The position numbers were made by a program, and so were the translations under genes. A stretch of 64,000 nt of DNA from Lederbergia citri (GTDB lineage: Bacteria; Bacillota; Bacilli; Bacillales; Bacillaceae_C). The stretch is taken from contig NZ_JAGYPG010000002.1 of NCBI RefSeq assembly GCF_018343625.1, positions 663,280 through 727,279 on the forward strand, written 5' to 3'. Shown here piece after piece: positions 27,436 to 36,164 of the stretch. Below the pieces are notes generated by a model. It was not told the DNA's origin and did no database searches. It saw only the letters and a program-made list of their open reading frames with translations. Position 1 is the stretch's first letter. Every line of letters begins with the position of its first letter.

Positions 27436-27570
27436 TTGAAATACAAATCTGGATATATCGAATTGAAGATCCAGCGAGAAATAAACGAGAAGCGACAAGA
27501 GAAAACAAAGAAAGCCTATGAACAACTGCAAAAGGAAGTTAAAGAATTACTTAAAAAAATGAGCAGATAG
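27436..27570 (+). CDS. Small basic coiled-coil protein, 44 residues
   Basis: TTG start with AAGGGGTG 6 bases upstream. Highly charged and helical (EINEKRQEKTKKAYEQLQKE). No family recognised. It is transcribed away from the recombinases. Confidence 0.5.
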   Translation: MKYKSGYIELKIQREINEKRQEKTKKAYEQLQKEVKELLKKMSR

Positions 27571-27935
27571 CTCGTGTAATTGAAATCTCAGCTCAGAGGA
27601 AGTAGATACCTGTTGAAAACCCTACCCGACAAAATTTTGATGGACTGAAAAAAATCTACGGATACGCTCCATAAATATGTAAAAATAGGGTATGACGTAA
27701 TGGATCAACATCTTTATAACCACTTAGTTCAAAGTTGGGCTGATCATTTGGATGGACTTCAAAGATACGAGTCATATCGAGCAAATCCCTTCCTTTTTTG
27801 CACATAAGATCCCCCCTATTATTCAAAGTAAAGCAATGTAATAAATGGAACAGATAGGTATGGCCATGACCTTACCATTACATATTCAGTAGCAGATCAT
27901 TATAGTGTGGGTGATTTGGTGAAACAAAATAAATA

Positions 27936-27977
27936 AAAAGGCGATTCCTTGTGAAACCGGAAATCGTCTTTTTTTTC
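27936..27977 (+). terminator. Rho-independent terminator
   Basis: AAAGGCGATT pairs with AATCGTCTTT (one G-T) and is followed by a T-run, upstream of the GntR gene. Confidence 0.7.
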
Positions 27978-28077
27978 GAAACTTCCTTATAGTTCTACAT
28001 TGCATTTTCCTGACGGTACACCTTGTAATACGTTATAATAGAGACTATAAAGTATTTTGGAGTGAGAGGGACTTAAT

Positions 28078-28875
28078 ATGAAGGATGTATCAATGACAAT
28101 CTCAGATGAATATAAACCGAGTGATAGACTAATAAAGGTTATCGAAGAAGAATTGAAAAGGATTAATAGACAAAATCCGATGCCGCTTTACCACCAACTA
28201 ATACAAGTACTTCAAAATGTAATCGAGAAAGAAAAAATGGAACCCGGTAGCTTTTTTGCAACGGAAATACTTCTTCAGGAATTATCCGGAATGAGTAGAA
28301 ATACGGTTAGAAAAGCACTGGAAGAACTGGTACGCAAAGGTTATTTAATAAGAGTTGTTGGAAAAGGAACTTTTATTTCCATACCTGATGCCCAAGTAGT
28401 GGTACCCCAATTAAAAAGCTTAACGCAAGAGTTAACTGAAAGAGGTATGAAGGCGGGGGCGGTATTTTTAGATGCTAAATGGGTGGATTTATCTGAAAAT
28501 ATTTCCAGGCAGCTAAATGGAGAAAAAAGGGCATTGCTAGTTAGGAGAATCAGAACTGGTAATGGTATTCCACTTTTTTATACCTGTGCATATATACCCG
28601 AATATGTAGGGTTAAATGTAGATAGTATGTTTACCAATTCTTTATACGAGATGCTGGCTCATCAAGGTTGGATTCCAAAAGTTGCATCCCATACAATTAA
28701 AGGAGTCATCATTACTTCCGAGGTAGCAAATTTATTGGGTGTACCCGCCAATTCTGCAGGTTTATTAAATCAGCGTATCACATACGATGAATCGGAGAGG
28801 CCAATTGTATATGAAGAAGGAGTAGGCCGGGGCGATCTTTATAGTTACAAATTAAATATGCGGCACTACTCCTGA
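28078..28875 (+). CDS. GntR-family regulator (HutC/UTRA type)
   Basis: 265 residues: N-terminal winged HTH (PLYHQLIQVLQNVIEKEKME, then MSRNTVRKALEELVRKGYL) and a C-terminal UTRA ligand-binding domain (about 105-260; QLNGEKRALLVRRIRTGNGI, YDESERPIVYEEGVGRGDLY). UTRA regulators usually bind the sugar or phospho-sugar handled by their neighbours, so this probably represses the convergent PTS operon at 28883-33373; the two stops are only 7 bases apart. Good ribosome binding site (GAGAGGG). Confidence 0.92.
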   Translation: MKDVSMTISDEYKPSDRLIKVIEEELKRINRQNPMPLYHQLIQVLQNVIEKEKMEPGSFFATEILLQELSGMSRNTVRKALEELVRKGYLIRVVGKGTFISIPDAQVVVPQLKSLTQELTERGMKAGAVFLDAKWVDLSENISRQLNGEKRALLVRRIRTGNGIPLFYTCAYIPEYVGLNVDSMFTNSLYEMLAHQGWIPKVASHTIKGVIITSEVANLLGVPANSAGLLNQRITYDESERPIVYEEGVGRGDLYSYKLNMRHYS

Positions 28876-28882
28876 GTATATA

Positions 28883-29740
28883 TTAAGCTTTATTTATTGA
28901 CCCTAAAGCCTGTGTGTATTCTTCTAATTTTTCGCTAATCCCTACACGAATATCACCTAAAATACCAGGGATCTGAAACTTTTCAGCATGAATAAAATGT
29001 TCGCGGACAATTTGATTGATTGTATTGGCAAAATCCGTGTAAATATTAACTTTCGCAACTCCATTTTGCACACATTTTGATAAAGTCTGGTAAGGGATCC
29101 CGGTCGCCCCATGTAGTACCAACGGAATTCCTACCAGATTATTTATTTGTTTCAGCAAGTCAATGCGAATATTAAGCTCTCCGCTATAATCGCCATGTAC
29201 ACTGCCTATAGAGACGGCGAGAGCATCAACACCGGTCTCTTCCACAAATATTCCCGCTGTCTCGGGATCTGTAAGTACTTGTGAATCACTAACCGCCATA
29301 TCATAGTCCTCAGCATTTTTTAGCCTTCCCAATTCGGCTTCAACACTTACTCCACCTAATCTGGCTATTTCTACAACTCCTTTTGTAATTTGAATATTTT
29401 CCTCAAAAGGCAAGGATGAACCATCAAACATAACAGATGTGAACCCTGCATTGATGGCTCTTACACAAGCCTCGTAGGAACGGCCATGGTCCAAATGCAA
29501 TACGACAGGAATATCATACGCATTTGAAAGTTCCTCAATGATTTTAACCAGGTGTTTTAAATTTGCCGCCCCTGACACATCCAAATATTCTTCACCGAAT
29601 CCGAGAATAACCGGAAAACGATACTTGCTTGCAGCATGTAAATAGGCTGCTGCCATATCGATGCTAACAAAGTCTGGTTGTGGAATCGCGTATTTTTTTT
29701 GATATGCTTCCTGTAAAATATCCCTCATAGAAGATAACAT
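28883..29740 (-). CDS. Class II aldolase (fructose/tagatose-bisphosphate aldolase family)
   Basis: Zinc-dependent aldolase that cleaves a ketose phosphate into dihydroxyacetone phosphate and an aldehyde. 285 residues, with zinc and active-site motifs VLHLDHGRSYE, SVEAELGRLK, VSIGSVHGDY and VLHGATGIPY. GatY/KbaY/FbaA-like. Last gene of a six-gene minus-strand operon (12 bases after the dehydrogenase). The operon has no kinase, so the substrate may be a ketose monophosphate, or a bisphosphate made elsewhere. GAGGTG 8 bases before ATG. Confidence 0.92.
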   Translation of the reverse strand: MLSSMRDILQEAYQKKYAIPQPDFVSIDMAAAYLHAASKYRFPVILGFGEEYLDVSGAANLKHLVKIIEELSNAYDIPVVLHLDHGRSYEACVRAINAGFTSVMFDGSSLPFEENIQITKGVVEIARLGGVSVEAELGRLKNAEDYDMAVSDSQVLTDPETAGIFVEETGVDALAVSIGSVHGDYSGELNIRIDLLKQINNLVGIPLVLHGATGIPYQTLSKCVQNGVAKVNIYTDFANTINQIVREHFIHAEKFQIPGILGDIRVGISEKLEEYTQALGSINKA

Positions 29741-29752
29741 GGTTCCATCACC

Positions 29753-30808
29753 TCACATTTTCAGAATCTTATCTGTTCCTTTAGGCGCCCATGGATCAAC
29801 AATAGCTTTTACCCCTATTTGCTTTGAACCCCTCTCCAATGCAAGTCCAACTTGATCAAGGCTATACAGGTTGGTAAACATTTTTTCTCCACTTACCTTC
29901 TTAGAGACTAGAAACTCCAAAGCTTGGTGAAACTCTTCGGGCAGTGATCCCAATGAACCGACTATTCGAACTTCATCATAGTGAACACGGTTTGGATCAA
30001 GCTTCAATTCAGAATTACTTGAGAAACCTCCAAATAGTAATACTCCCCCACCTGACCGGACCATTTTAATTGCCTGTTCCGCAACTCCAACAGAAGCCAC
30101 TGCAACGATTATCACATCTGGGCCCAGTCCGTCTGTTAACTTTTTTACCTCTGAATGAACATCAGCTTCATTTGCATTAATAACAAAGTCAGCATAGTAC
30201 CGACCAATTTCTAATCGTTCCGGAGTCATGCCGCTTAAGATTACTTTCCCGGCACCAAAGGCCCGAACCGTTTGCAAATGCAGCAGCCCCATCGGCCCGT
30301 CGCCAATTACCAGCACAGTGCCACCTACAGGAATACCTACCTTTTTCGCACCATGTATACAGCATGCTAGTGGCTCCGCCAACACTGCATCCAAGAACTC
30401 AGCGCTATCAGCGAGCTTGAAGGTAGCGCGATCTGCCAAATCCCTTGGGACTCGTAAATATTCCGCAAAACCACCGGGTGATATCCTTCTATTAAACAAT
30501 TCCGGACATAAAGTTCCATTGCCGGCAAGACAGTACGGGCATGTTCCACACTGTATGTAGTGCGCAACCGCAACGCGATTGCCAATTTTCCATTTATTAT
30601 TTCTTGATTCAACGACTGTTCCAACTACTTCGTGTCCTAAAACAGCCGGAGGTATAAAATATGGCGTACCCCGAAGATAGGTTTTTATATCCGAACCACA
30701 GATCCCACAAAGTCCAATTTTTATCCTGACATCACCTACCTGCAATTCCTCTTCCGGGAACTCTTCTAACTGAATCTCTTTTGGGCCTAGATAAACTGCA
30801 CTTCTCAT
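29753..30808 (-). CDS. Zinc-dependent medium-chain dehydrogenase (sorbitol dehydrogenase-like)
   Basis: 351 residues. Catalytic zinc ligands in GLCGICGSDI and LGHEVVG, structural zinc cysteines in CGTCPYCLAGNGTLC, Rossmann motif VLVIGDGPMGLLHLQ. Probably interconverts a hexitol phosphate and a ketose phosphate with NAD+, between the PTS and the aldolase. ATG 30808 is chosen (AAAGG 9 bases upstream); the frame also opens at TTG 30817. 22 bases after the IID gene. Confidence 0.92.
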   Translation of the reverse strand: MRSAVYLGPKEIQLEEFPEEELQVGDVRIKIGLCGICGSDIKTYLRGTPYFIPPAVLGHEVVGTVVESRNNKWKIGNRVAVAHYIQCGTCPYCLAGNGTLCPELFNRRISPGGFAEYLRVPRDLADRATFKLADSAEFLDAVLAEPLACCIHGAKKVGIPVGGTVLVIGDGPMGLLHLQTVRAFGAGKVILSGMTPERLEIGRYYADFVINANEADVHSEVKKLTDGLGPDVIIVAVASVGVAEQAIKMVRSGGGVLLFGGFSSNSELKLDPNRVHYDEVRIVGSLGSLPEEFHQALEFLVSKKVSGEKMFTNLYSLDQVGLALERGSKQIGVKAIVDPWAPKGTDKILKM

Positions 30809-30830
30809 TTTTCTCAAACCTTTCTATTGT

Positions 30831-31703
30831 CTAATTTTGAACTATCAGTATTTTAAAATAGGAGGCTACTATACCAAGTAAAAAGACAAAACCAATCACT
30901 AGGAGTGGTGACCATTTTCGTTTATTTAATAGATAAAACACAAGAAAAAAGATACTAATTGGGACTAGATTGGGAAGCATTTGATCAGCAATCTCTTGAA
31001 TCTTGATACTCATATCGCCTGATTTCATGGCTAATCCCGTTTGCGCATGGACAAGCGAGGCGACCAATCCACCTATCACGGTCGCAGCTAAAATAGTTGA
31101 CCCCTGCGTAATCTTCTTTACGGTATCCTGCCCCACCATCTGAAATAAGTTGATTCCTTGACGATAACCAAATTTCACAAATAGAAAAGTAAAAGCAACA
31201 TAAACGATAATTCGGATAATTTGGTGAAGAATAGGGGCAAATCCGTTCCCTGACATGGCCATTGACGCAGTAATGCCACCAACAATAGGAACAAAAGTAC
31301 CCCAGAATAAGGCATCGCCAATTCCCGCCGCTGGCCCCATTAAACCTGTTTTCATTCCATTAATAGTATCATCGCTTATGTCCTTGCCACTCGCTTTTTG
31401 TTCCTCCATCGCAACAGTTACTCCTGTAATAAGTGAAGCTGTAGCGACATTTGAATTAAAAAATTGCAAATGACGTTGGAGAGCCTTCGAAAGCTCCTGC
31501 TTATCCTTATATAAAACTTTCAAAACCGGGATCATCGTGTAGGTAAAAGCCAAGGATTGCATTCGCTCAAAGTTGACAGAGTTCTCAAACAGCAATACTC
31601 TTCGAGCAACAGCATTAAGCACTTTTTTGCTCACTTTCATTTCTTGTTTCTCTGAATTATCAAAATTTTCCACATAATCAAGCACTTTTTCCTCTCCCAG
31701 CAT
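30831..31703 (-). CDS. PTS system mannose/fructose/sorbose family IID component
   Basis: 290 residues. Membrane part of a mannose-class (group 4) phosphotransferase transporter. Family features include ASLITGVTVAMEEQK and MKTGLMGPAAGIGDALFWG, and hydrophobic C-terminal segments. Works with IIC as the permease. GGGAGTG before ATG; 3 bases after the IIC gene. Confidence 0.94.
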   Translation of the reverse strand: MLGEEKVLDYVENFDNSEKQEMKVSKKVLNAVARRVLLFENSVNFERMQSLAFTYTMIPVLKVLYKDKQELSKALQRHLQFFNSNVATASLITGVTVAMEEQKASGKDISDDTINGMKTGLMGPAAGIGDALFWGTFVPIVGGITASMAMSGNGFAPILHQIIRIIVYVAFTFLFVKFGYRQGINLFQMVGQDTVKKITQGSTILAATVIGGLVASLVHAQTGLAMKSGDMSIKIQEIADQMLPNLVPISIFFLVFYLLNKRKWSPLLVIGFVFLLGIVASYFKILIVQN

Positions 31704-31706
31704 GGC

Positions 31707-32447
31707 TTACACTCCCTCCGCCTTTGTATTTCGTGTGACCAATAGATACGCAAAAACAACACCGATTATTGCAATTGCGATAATATCTAGATGCAGGTAG
31801 CTTACAAATACAAACCCAATGGTAAAGAATGCCCACACCCTTCCGCTTACGCCAATTACATTTAATAACATCGCAAAACCCACTGCTGGCAGGATTCCAC
31901 CAATTATATTGAATCCATCTACAAGCCATGTTGGCAAGGAATCAAATACTTTTTCAACAAGCTTTACTCCGTAATACGTAGCAAGGAGGGTAGGAATAAA
32001 TCCTTTTAAAAACCAGAGAATTCCGCCACTATAAAAAGCAAGTTCAATTGGCCGGGTACGTCCTTGTGCTGCATATTTGTCGGCTAAGTGAAGAGGAAAT
32101 AGATTTCCCGGATACACAATCGCCATCATTAAGAACTGGCCTAACAATGCCGCCGGCAATGCAATCGTTACGGCGGTTTCCACCCCATAACCAGATGCTA
32201 TCCCTAATGCGACACCAATAATTCCGGCTAGGTTATGGTCGGGAGCAAGTGCAGCACCAACTGTAAAAATACCTAAAAAGATTACCTCGATTGTGGCTCC
32301 CAAAATCACGCCTGTTGTAATATCGCCCAAAATAATTCCCACAACTAAGCCGGAGACTATCGGCCGTGCAAAACCCAAATAGTCCATGAAATAATTTCCA
32401 GATATGCCTGCCCAAGAAGCGATCAAAATGGCTTGAATTAGCGTCAT
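31707..32447 (-). CDS. PTS system mannose/fructose/sorbose family IIC component
   Basis: 246 residues with about seven hydrophobic segments; PTS-IIC signature regions PIVSGLVVGIILGDITTGVI and GAALAPDHNLAGIIGVALGI. Forms the translocation channel with IID. 3 bases after the IIB gene, GAGGGAGTG before ATG. Confidence 0.94.
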   Translation of the reverse strand: MTLIQAILIASWAGISGNYFMDYLGFARPIVSGLVVGIILGDITTGVILGATIEVIFLGIFTVGAALAPDHNLAGIIGVALGIASGYGVETAVTIALPAALLGQFLMMAIVYPGNLFPLHLADKYAAQGRTRPIELAFYSGGILWFLKGFIPTLLATYYGVKLVEKVFDSLPTWLVDGFNIIGGILPAVGFAMLLNVIGVSGRVWAFFTIGFVFVSYLHLDIIAIAIIGVVFAYLLVTRNTKAEGV

Positions 32448-32450
32448 TCA

Positions 32451-32954
32451 CTACACTCCCTCTCGCAAAATTAATTTATTAAGATGCCCTTTAAAATCTT
32501 GAGCCTTATCAGTTGGGATAACTTGTAAAACAAGTTCAACATTCGCATTGCTTAATTCTTGAAAGGCTTTCGCCTCATCTACGGTTAAAGACACGGTATT
32601 TGTGACCTTTTTTCGTCCATGTTTAAATTGCATTCCTCCAATAACCACTTTGGATGCGGTTACATTTCTCCTTGCCAAATCTACTAAGGTTTCTGGCCCC
32701 TTAACCAAAACAAGAGTGGACTCCTGATTTTGATTAGCTTCCTTGATCAGATGTGAACCTTCCAGAACATTCGTGATATGAACTTTGATATTTGGCGGGG
32801 CCACAAGGGAGATAATTTGTTTTTGTATTGCATCGTTGGCTACAACATCATCAACAATAATAATCTTTTTTAAATGATAATAGCGTGACCATCCTGTAAT
32901 AACCTGACCGTGAATCAATCTGTCATCTACCCTGTAGTAAACATTAGTCATCAT
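32451..32954 (-). CDS. PTS system mannose/fructose/sorbose family IIB component
   Basis: 167 residues. The phosphorylated His lies in YYRVDDRLIHGQVITGWS near the N terminus; the family region KVVIGGMQFKHGRKK is also present. Accepts phosphate from IIA and passes it to the sugar. The frame opens at 32972, overlapping the IIA stop, but AAGGGG before ATG-ATG at 32954/32951 favours the later start. Confidence 0.93.
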   Translation of the reverse strand: MMTNVYYRVDDRLIHGQVITGWSRYYHLKKIIIVDDVVANDAIQKQIISLVAPPNIKVHITNVLEGSHLIKEANQNQESTLVLVKGPETLVDLARRNVTASKVVIGGMQFKHGRKKVTNTVSLTVDEAKAFQELSNANVELVLQVIPTDKAQDFKGHLNKLILREGV

Positions 32955-32971
32955 CTCTACCCCTTCGCACA

Positions 32972-33373
32972 TTATTGATTGCCAATAGAAATCAATTGGA
33001 TTCCCTCTTTAGAAGATTGATAGACTCTTTGGGCAAGTTCATTTACGTCCGTGACATTTTCTCTGTTAAGAACTGCCTCAAGCAGCATAGGTAAATTTAC
33101 ACCGGTGACAATTTTATAATCCGGCCTATCGACCCCTAACTTCATTGCACAATTTCCTGGTGTCCCGCCAAATAAGTCTACTAAAACTAGTACTCCTTTC
33201 CCTATGTCCACTTGTTTTGTTACATCCGTCAATTTTGCAAAAAAATCCTCTGGTCCCGCTTCAGGAGCTAAATCCACAGATGCAAGAAGCGGTGAATCGC
33301 CTGCAAACACCCTAACAACCTTGACTATTGATTCCGCTAAACCACCATGTGCTATAACAACAATTCCAATCAA
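32972..33373 (-). CDS. PTS system mannose-family IIA component
   Basis: 133 residues; active-site His in GIVVIAHGGLAESI and the LVDLFGGTPGNCA motif of EIIA-Man. Takes phosphate from HPr. First gene of the operon, TTG start behind a run of G (AAGGGGGGGC). Confidence 0.93.
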   Translation of the reverse strand: MIGIVVIAHGGLAESIVKVVRVFAGDSPLLASVDLAPEAGPEDFFAKLTDVTKQVDIGKGVLVLVDLFGGTPGNCAMKLGVDRPDYKIVTGVNLPMLLEAVLNRENVTDVNELAQRVYQSSKEGIQLISIGNQ

Positions 33374-33409
33374 ATTTGCCCCCCCTTATCCCTATGTAGG
33401 TACAAATCA

Positions 33410-33439
33410 ATTATAAGATTAATCAAACGATTTAGTCAA
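33410..33439 (-). promoter_or_regulatory. Promoter of the PTS operon
   Basis: On the minus strand TTGACT (33439-33434), 18-bp spacer, TATAAT (33415-33410), about 37 bases upstream of the IIA start. The spacer and flanks contain repeated TTGATT/AATCAA motifs that could be the GntR operator. No clear cre box. Confidence 0.7.
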
Positions 33440-34125
33440 TTGGTTTTACAAATATTCCAAATAATTTAACTAATACCACTGTTTAAAAAAGGATTACTTA
33501 CTGATATAGCAAATAGGTAATTGAAATATTGTAGAGTGAGATGGCATAAGGATAAACTATTTTAGTAAGAAAAAATTAGTTGATAATTTGTTGGTATAAA
33601 GGTATATATGAGTTCATGTAAAGGTTTAGATAAATCCGAATATATAACTGTATTTGTATTCCCCACAATACATTGTATATCGAAAATAGAACCTGACACT
33701 TTTAATGAAATAGTTATTCATTCGATAAACGCGCAAAAAAATTGTTTTTGATTTTATGAAATTAGTTATCCGGAGGGAGATCATGAGAAAGAGCTTGCGA
33801 ATTACAAAAGTACTGACGAGGGTATAGTGGTCAAAATATCTCCAGCTGTTTATGACGGTAAATATGTTTCTACTTACAAAAACTTGAACTGTCAGTAATC
33901 AGTGGTTCTAAACATGCTGGTGATTTACGTTCATCACTTATATCAACACCTATAATCAATGTTTGAGAAGTAATTTGAGCAATCTTTTATTTTGGTTATA
34001 ATTCATTTAAATTGCCTCCTGGTAGTGTGTTTGTGCCCTTTTTGCCGGAAAGCTTAGGACACTCATATCCTACCAAGTGGCTTTTTTATCTTCAAACCTC
34101 ATATTTCTTCATTACAGGAATGCTG
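33440..34125. other. Gene-free stretch with one remnant
   Basis: 33752-33898 (+) is an open stretch ending in TAA with protein-like content (YEISYPEGDHEKELANYK, ISPAVYDGKYVSTYKNL) but no start or ribosome binding site; it looks like the 3' end of a lost gene. Nothing else recognised. Confidence 0.4.
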
Positions 34126-34172
34126 CCCGTTACCTCAATAAGAAAGAGCTATTCTCCTTCTTAAGAATAGCA
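34126..34172 (-). terminator. Terminator-type dispersed repeat, copy d
   Basis: Same head (CTGCCCGTTACCTCAATAA) and CCTTCTT loop as copies a-c, but the stem bases differ and still pair: GCTATTCT with AGAATAGC. It follows, and slightly overlaps, the GNAT pseudogene end. Confidence 0.7.
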
Positions 34173-34607
34173 CCCGTTCGTTCAATAAAACTTTGAATCC
34201 CTTACTTACTGTACCGTCGTATCCTTCTCTTTCAAAAAACTGATGGGCTCTATACCGCTTCGAGTTACTTAATAGCATAATTTTATGGCAATCTATTGAC
34301 TTACAATACTCCTCAACGTATTGTAATAGTTTTTTCCAACTTTTTACTTTGGTGATTCTCATGAACAATGATGTTTTCTACTACTCCATAAAAGGCTTTT
34401 GCCATGCAAGGCTTCCAATCATATGTTGAGTGTAAGAGTTCCTAATATTACTCCTTCTTCTTCATAAATAAGTAAAAAATTATTAGAATCTTTTCTGATT
34501 CTATCAATTTGTTCTTCAAGTACATTTCTTTTCTTACTATTTGTTACTAACATTCGATAGAGTTCAGAAATTTGCTCTTTATTGGTTCTTTCAGCTTCAC
34601 GAATCAC
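34135..34607 (-). pseudogene. GNAT-family N-acetyltransferase, frameshifted
   Basis: The N-terminal half (34607 to 34419, VILGTLTLNI) and the C-terminal half (SIDCHKIMLLSNSKRYRAHQ, FFEREGYDG) are in different frames. A third frame between them encodes KAFYGVVENIIVHENHQSKK. Together they make one ~150-residue acetyltransferase, so two frameshifts have broken it. GTG start with AAAGGGAG intact. Acceptor unknown. Confidence 0.82.
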
Positions 34608-34842
34608 AATTAACTCCCTTTCTAAAATAATCTATCATATAACCCTTAGTTGCTTCCCATTTCTTTATATTCGATACTTGGATTTATTATCCTTTTTATT
34701 CCACCAACCTCCCCGTTAGCACAAAAATAAAAGGTCGCTGTAGCAACACCCTTCTTTAACTCTTGCAACCCGATGGCTGAAAAACAGATAATATTTTTCA
34801 AAATGTTGTTGTAGTAAAATGCGGTTATTTAAAAGGTCTATA

Positions 34843-34874
34843 AACAAAAAAATACACCACTATATTAAGTGATG
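34843..34874 (-). terminator. Terminator of the SOS pair
   Basis: Minus-strand CATCACT pairs with AGTGGTG around TAATAT, then TATTTTTTT. Ends the YolD-like/WYL-like transcript. Confidence 0.65.
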
Positions 34875-35021
34875 TAGTGATTTTTATTATTATGAGTGAC
34901 ATTAAAGTTATGAAACTATAGTATAAACTGAATAGTACATTCACTATCTCTAATATTACAGAGTAGAGGGGGTTTTCTTGATGTACATCAACTCAAAGAT
35001 GTGTTTATTTGATTCCCCATT

Positions 35022-35366
35022 TCAATCTTTAAATTCCACTTTCACTATGTTTTCAAAGTCTATTTGACTAACATTACCAAAACTATCCACAAGTGAAACG
35101 CGCTTATCCACATTGTCAACATGATGAAGTCGACCTTCTTCTTCCTTAAGAAATCCGTCGATCCATAATGTAAGTATGATTGGCATGTTAAATTCAATAG
35201 CAGCATGTAAAGTTTCATCAATTTCTTGTAGTTGGGTTTCGTCTAGTATTGGTTTCTTCTCTTTTTCATCATCATGCCACATATCCCCAAGCGAACCAAT
35301 ATGTTCCGGCATCATAAAACCATGCCATTTTTTCATCCCGCGGTCTTTGAACTCTTTGAAATCCAT
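35022..35366 (-). CDS. YolD-like family protein
   Basis: 114 residues with the full YolD pattern: DRGMKKWHGFMMPEH, a spacer, LDETQLQEIDETLHAAIEF, and GFLKEEEGRLHHVD with an acidic C terminus. YolD proteins are small SOS-associated partners of UvrX-type DNA polymerases. Starts at ATG 35366 (or GTG 35369), overlapping the stop of the WYL-like gene; AGGAGG lies within that gene's end. No polymerase gene is next to it, which is unusual. Confidence 0.85.
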   Translation of the reverse strand: MDFKEFKDRGMKKWHGFMMPEHIGSLGDMWHDDEKEKKPILDETQLQEIDETLHAAIEFNMPIILTLWIDGFLKEEEGRLHHVDNVDKRVSLVDSFGNVSQIDFENIVKVEFKD

Positions 35367-35581
35367 CACGCAGTCCTCCTATTTCTAAATGGTACAACAG
35401 AAAGGATATTATCCAGTTTGAAAGTCCTGAATTGTCGTTTAGTGTAGCAATATGCTTTTACTGAATAATCAGTTACTGCCAACACTTTAATGGTCCGTTG
35501 TGATAATTGGTTATCTTTTTTTACGTAGATTAGATCAAGTTTTTGCTCTGTGCCAGCTGCTCGCTTGAGAATTCCTTTCAC
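35366..35581 (-). CDS. Short WYL-domain-like protein, SOS-regulated
   Basis: 71 residues. The stretch RTIKVLAVTDYSVKAYCYTK followed by FRTFKLDNILSVVPF resembles a compact WYL-type ligand-binding fold; such small proteins commonly precede yolD in Bacillus. GTG 35581 preferred (GGGGGTGAT upstream) over ATG 35599. Two SOS boxes flank its promoter, so expression after DNA damage is likely. Confidence 0.7.
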   Translation of the reverse strand: MKGILKRAAGTEQKLDLIYVKKDNQLSQRTIKVLAVTDYSVKAYCYTKRQFRTFKLDNILSVVPFRNRRTA

Positions 35582-35592
35582 AAAATCACCCC

Positions 35593-35641
35593 CGAACATA
35601 CGTTTTTATTTATTATATGCAAACATACGTTTGTTATGCAA
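35593..35641 (-). promoter_or_regulatory. SOS promoter with two LexA/DinR boxes
   Basis: CGAACATACGTTT (35593-35605) and CAAACATACGTTTG (35620-35633) match the Bacillus SOS box (CGAAC-N4-GTTY). On the minus strand TTGCAT (35641-35636) and TATAAT (35617-35612) are spaced 18 bp; one box lies in the spacer and the other just downstream of -10, ideal for repression. Confidence 0.85.
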
Positions 35642-35721
35642 CTGGAAAATAAAAGAAGGTATTTGTAACTATTTGTAGAATGATAGGAATAAATACCTAG
35701 AAATGGAGTGATGACAAAATA

Positions 35722-36009
35722 GTGGAGTTAAAGCTACTATTTCATAAATTAGAGGATAACATTAAAAAAAGACTCGAGGCTGATGCAGTGATAGTAAAGT
35801 TGGATAGTATTAATCGTGAAGGTAATTTATATGTCACTTCAATAGTCAAAATGAATGAAAATGAATATTTAAAAACACCGCCCCTCTTATTATCAAACCT
35901 TCTAATTTCACCACTATATATCACTAACAATTATTTAGAACTTTTTCTTAATCCTATAGAAGGCGGCTCTGAATATTTGAAGGCGCAAAAACTTTTTGAA
36001 AGTTTATAA
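35722..36009 (+). CDS. Hypothetical protein
   Basis: 95 residues, soluble, Leu-rich C-terminal part (LLLSNLLISPLYITNNYLEL). GTG start with GGAGTGATG upstream. A hairpin AGCCCTC-AAAA-GAGGGCT follows the stop (about 36009-36026). Divergent from the SOS pair, so the nearby SOS boxes might affect it too. No family recognised. Confidence 0.6.
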   Translation: MELKLLFHKLEDNIKKRLEADAVIVKLDSINREGNLYVTSIVKMNENEYLKTPPLLLSNLLISPLYITNNYLELFLNPIEGGSEYLKAQKLFESL

Positions 36010-36164
36010 AAGCCCTCAAAAGAGGGCTGTGAAAGGAGAAGGAAATATCAAAAGTGACAACCATTCTATCATTTGCATTAAACTCACACTTCAATTTTAA
36101 TTTTTACAGAAAAAAAAGCACCCCATAAATGAAGTGACCCCATAAAGTTAGACACAGGATTTTA

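Larger units (their letters stand above)
26785..28077. other. 1.3-kb AT-rich stretch upstream of the recombinases
   Basis: Contains a minus-strand open stretch just upstream of the first recombinase (about 26818-26960, ~47 codons, CIGCPDS motif) without a start. It also holds an AT-rich block near 27111-27180 with two GTATACA motifs and two GACAAAT motifs, the 44-codon ORF at 27436-27570, and a decayed-looking stretch at 27690-27810. Confidence 0.45.

Noticed and set aside
33374..33440. A cre (CcpA) box at the PTS promoter
   Set aside because: No stretch fits the WTGNAANCGNWNNCW consensus well; only AATCAAACGATTTAGTC comes near.
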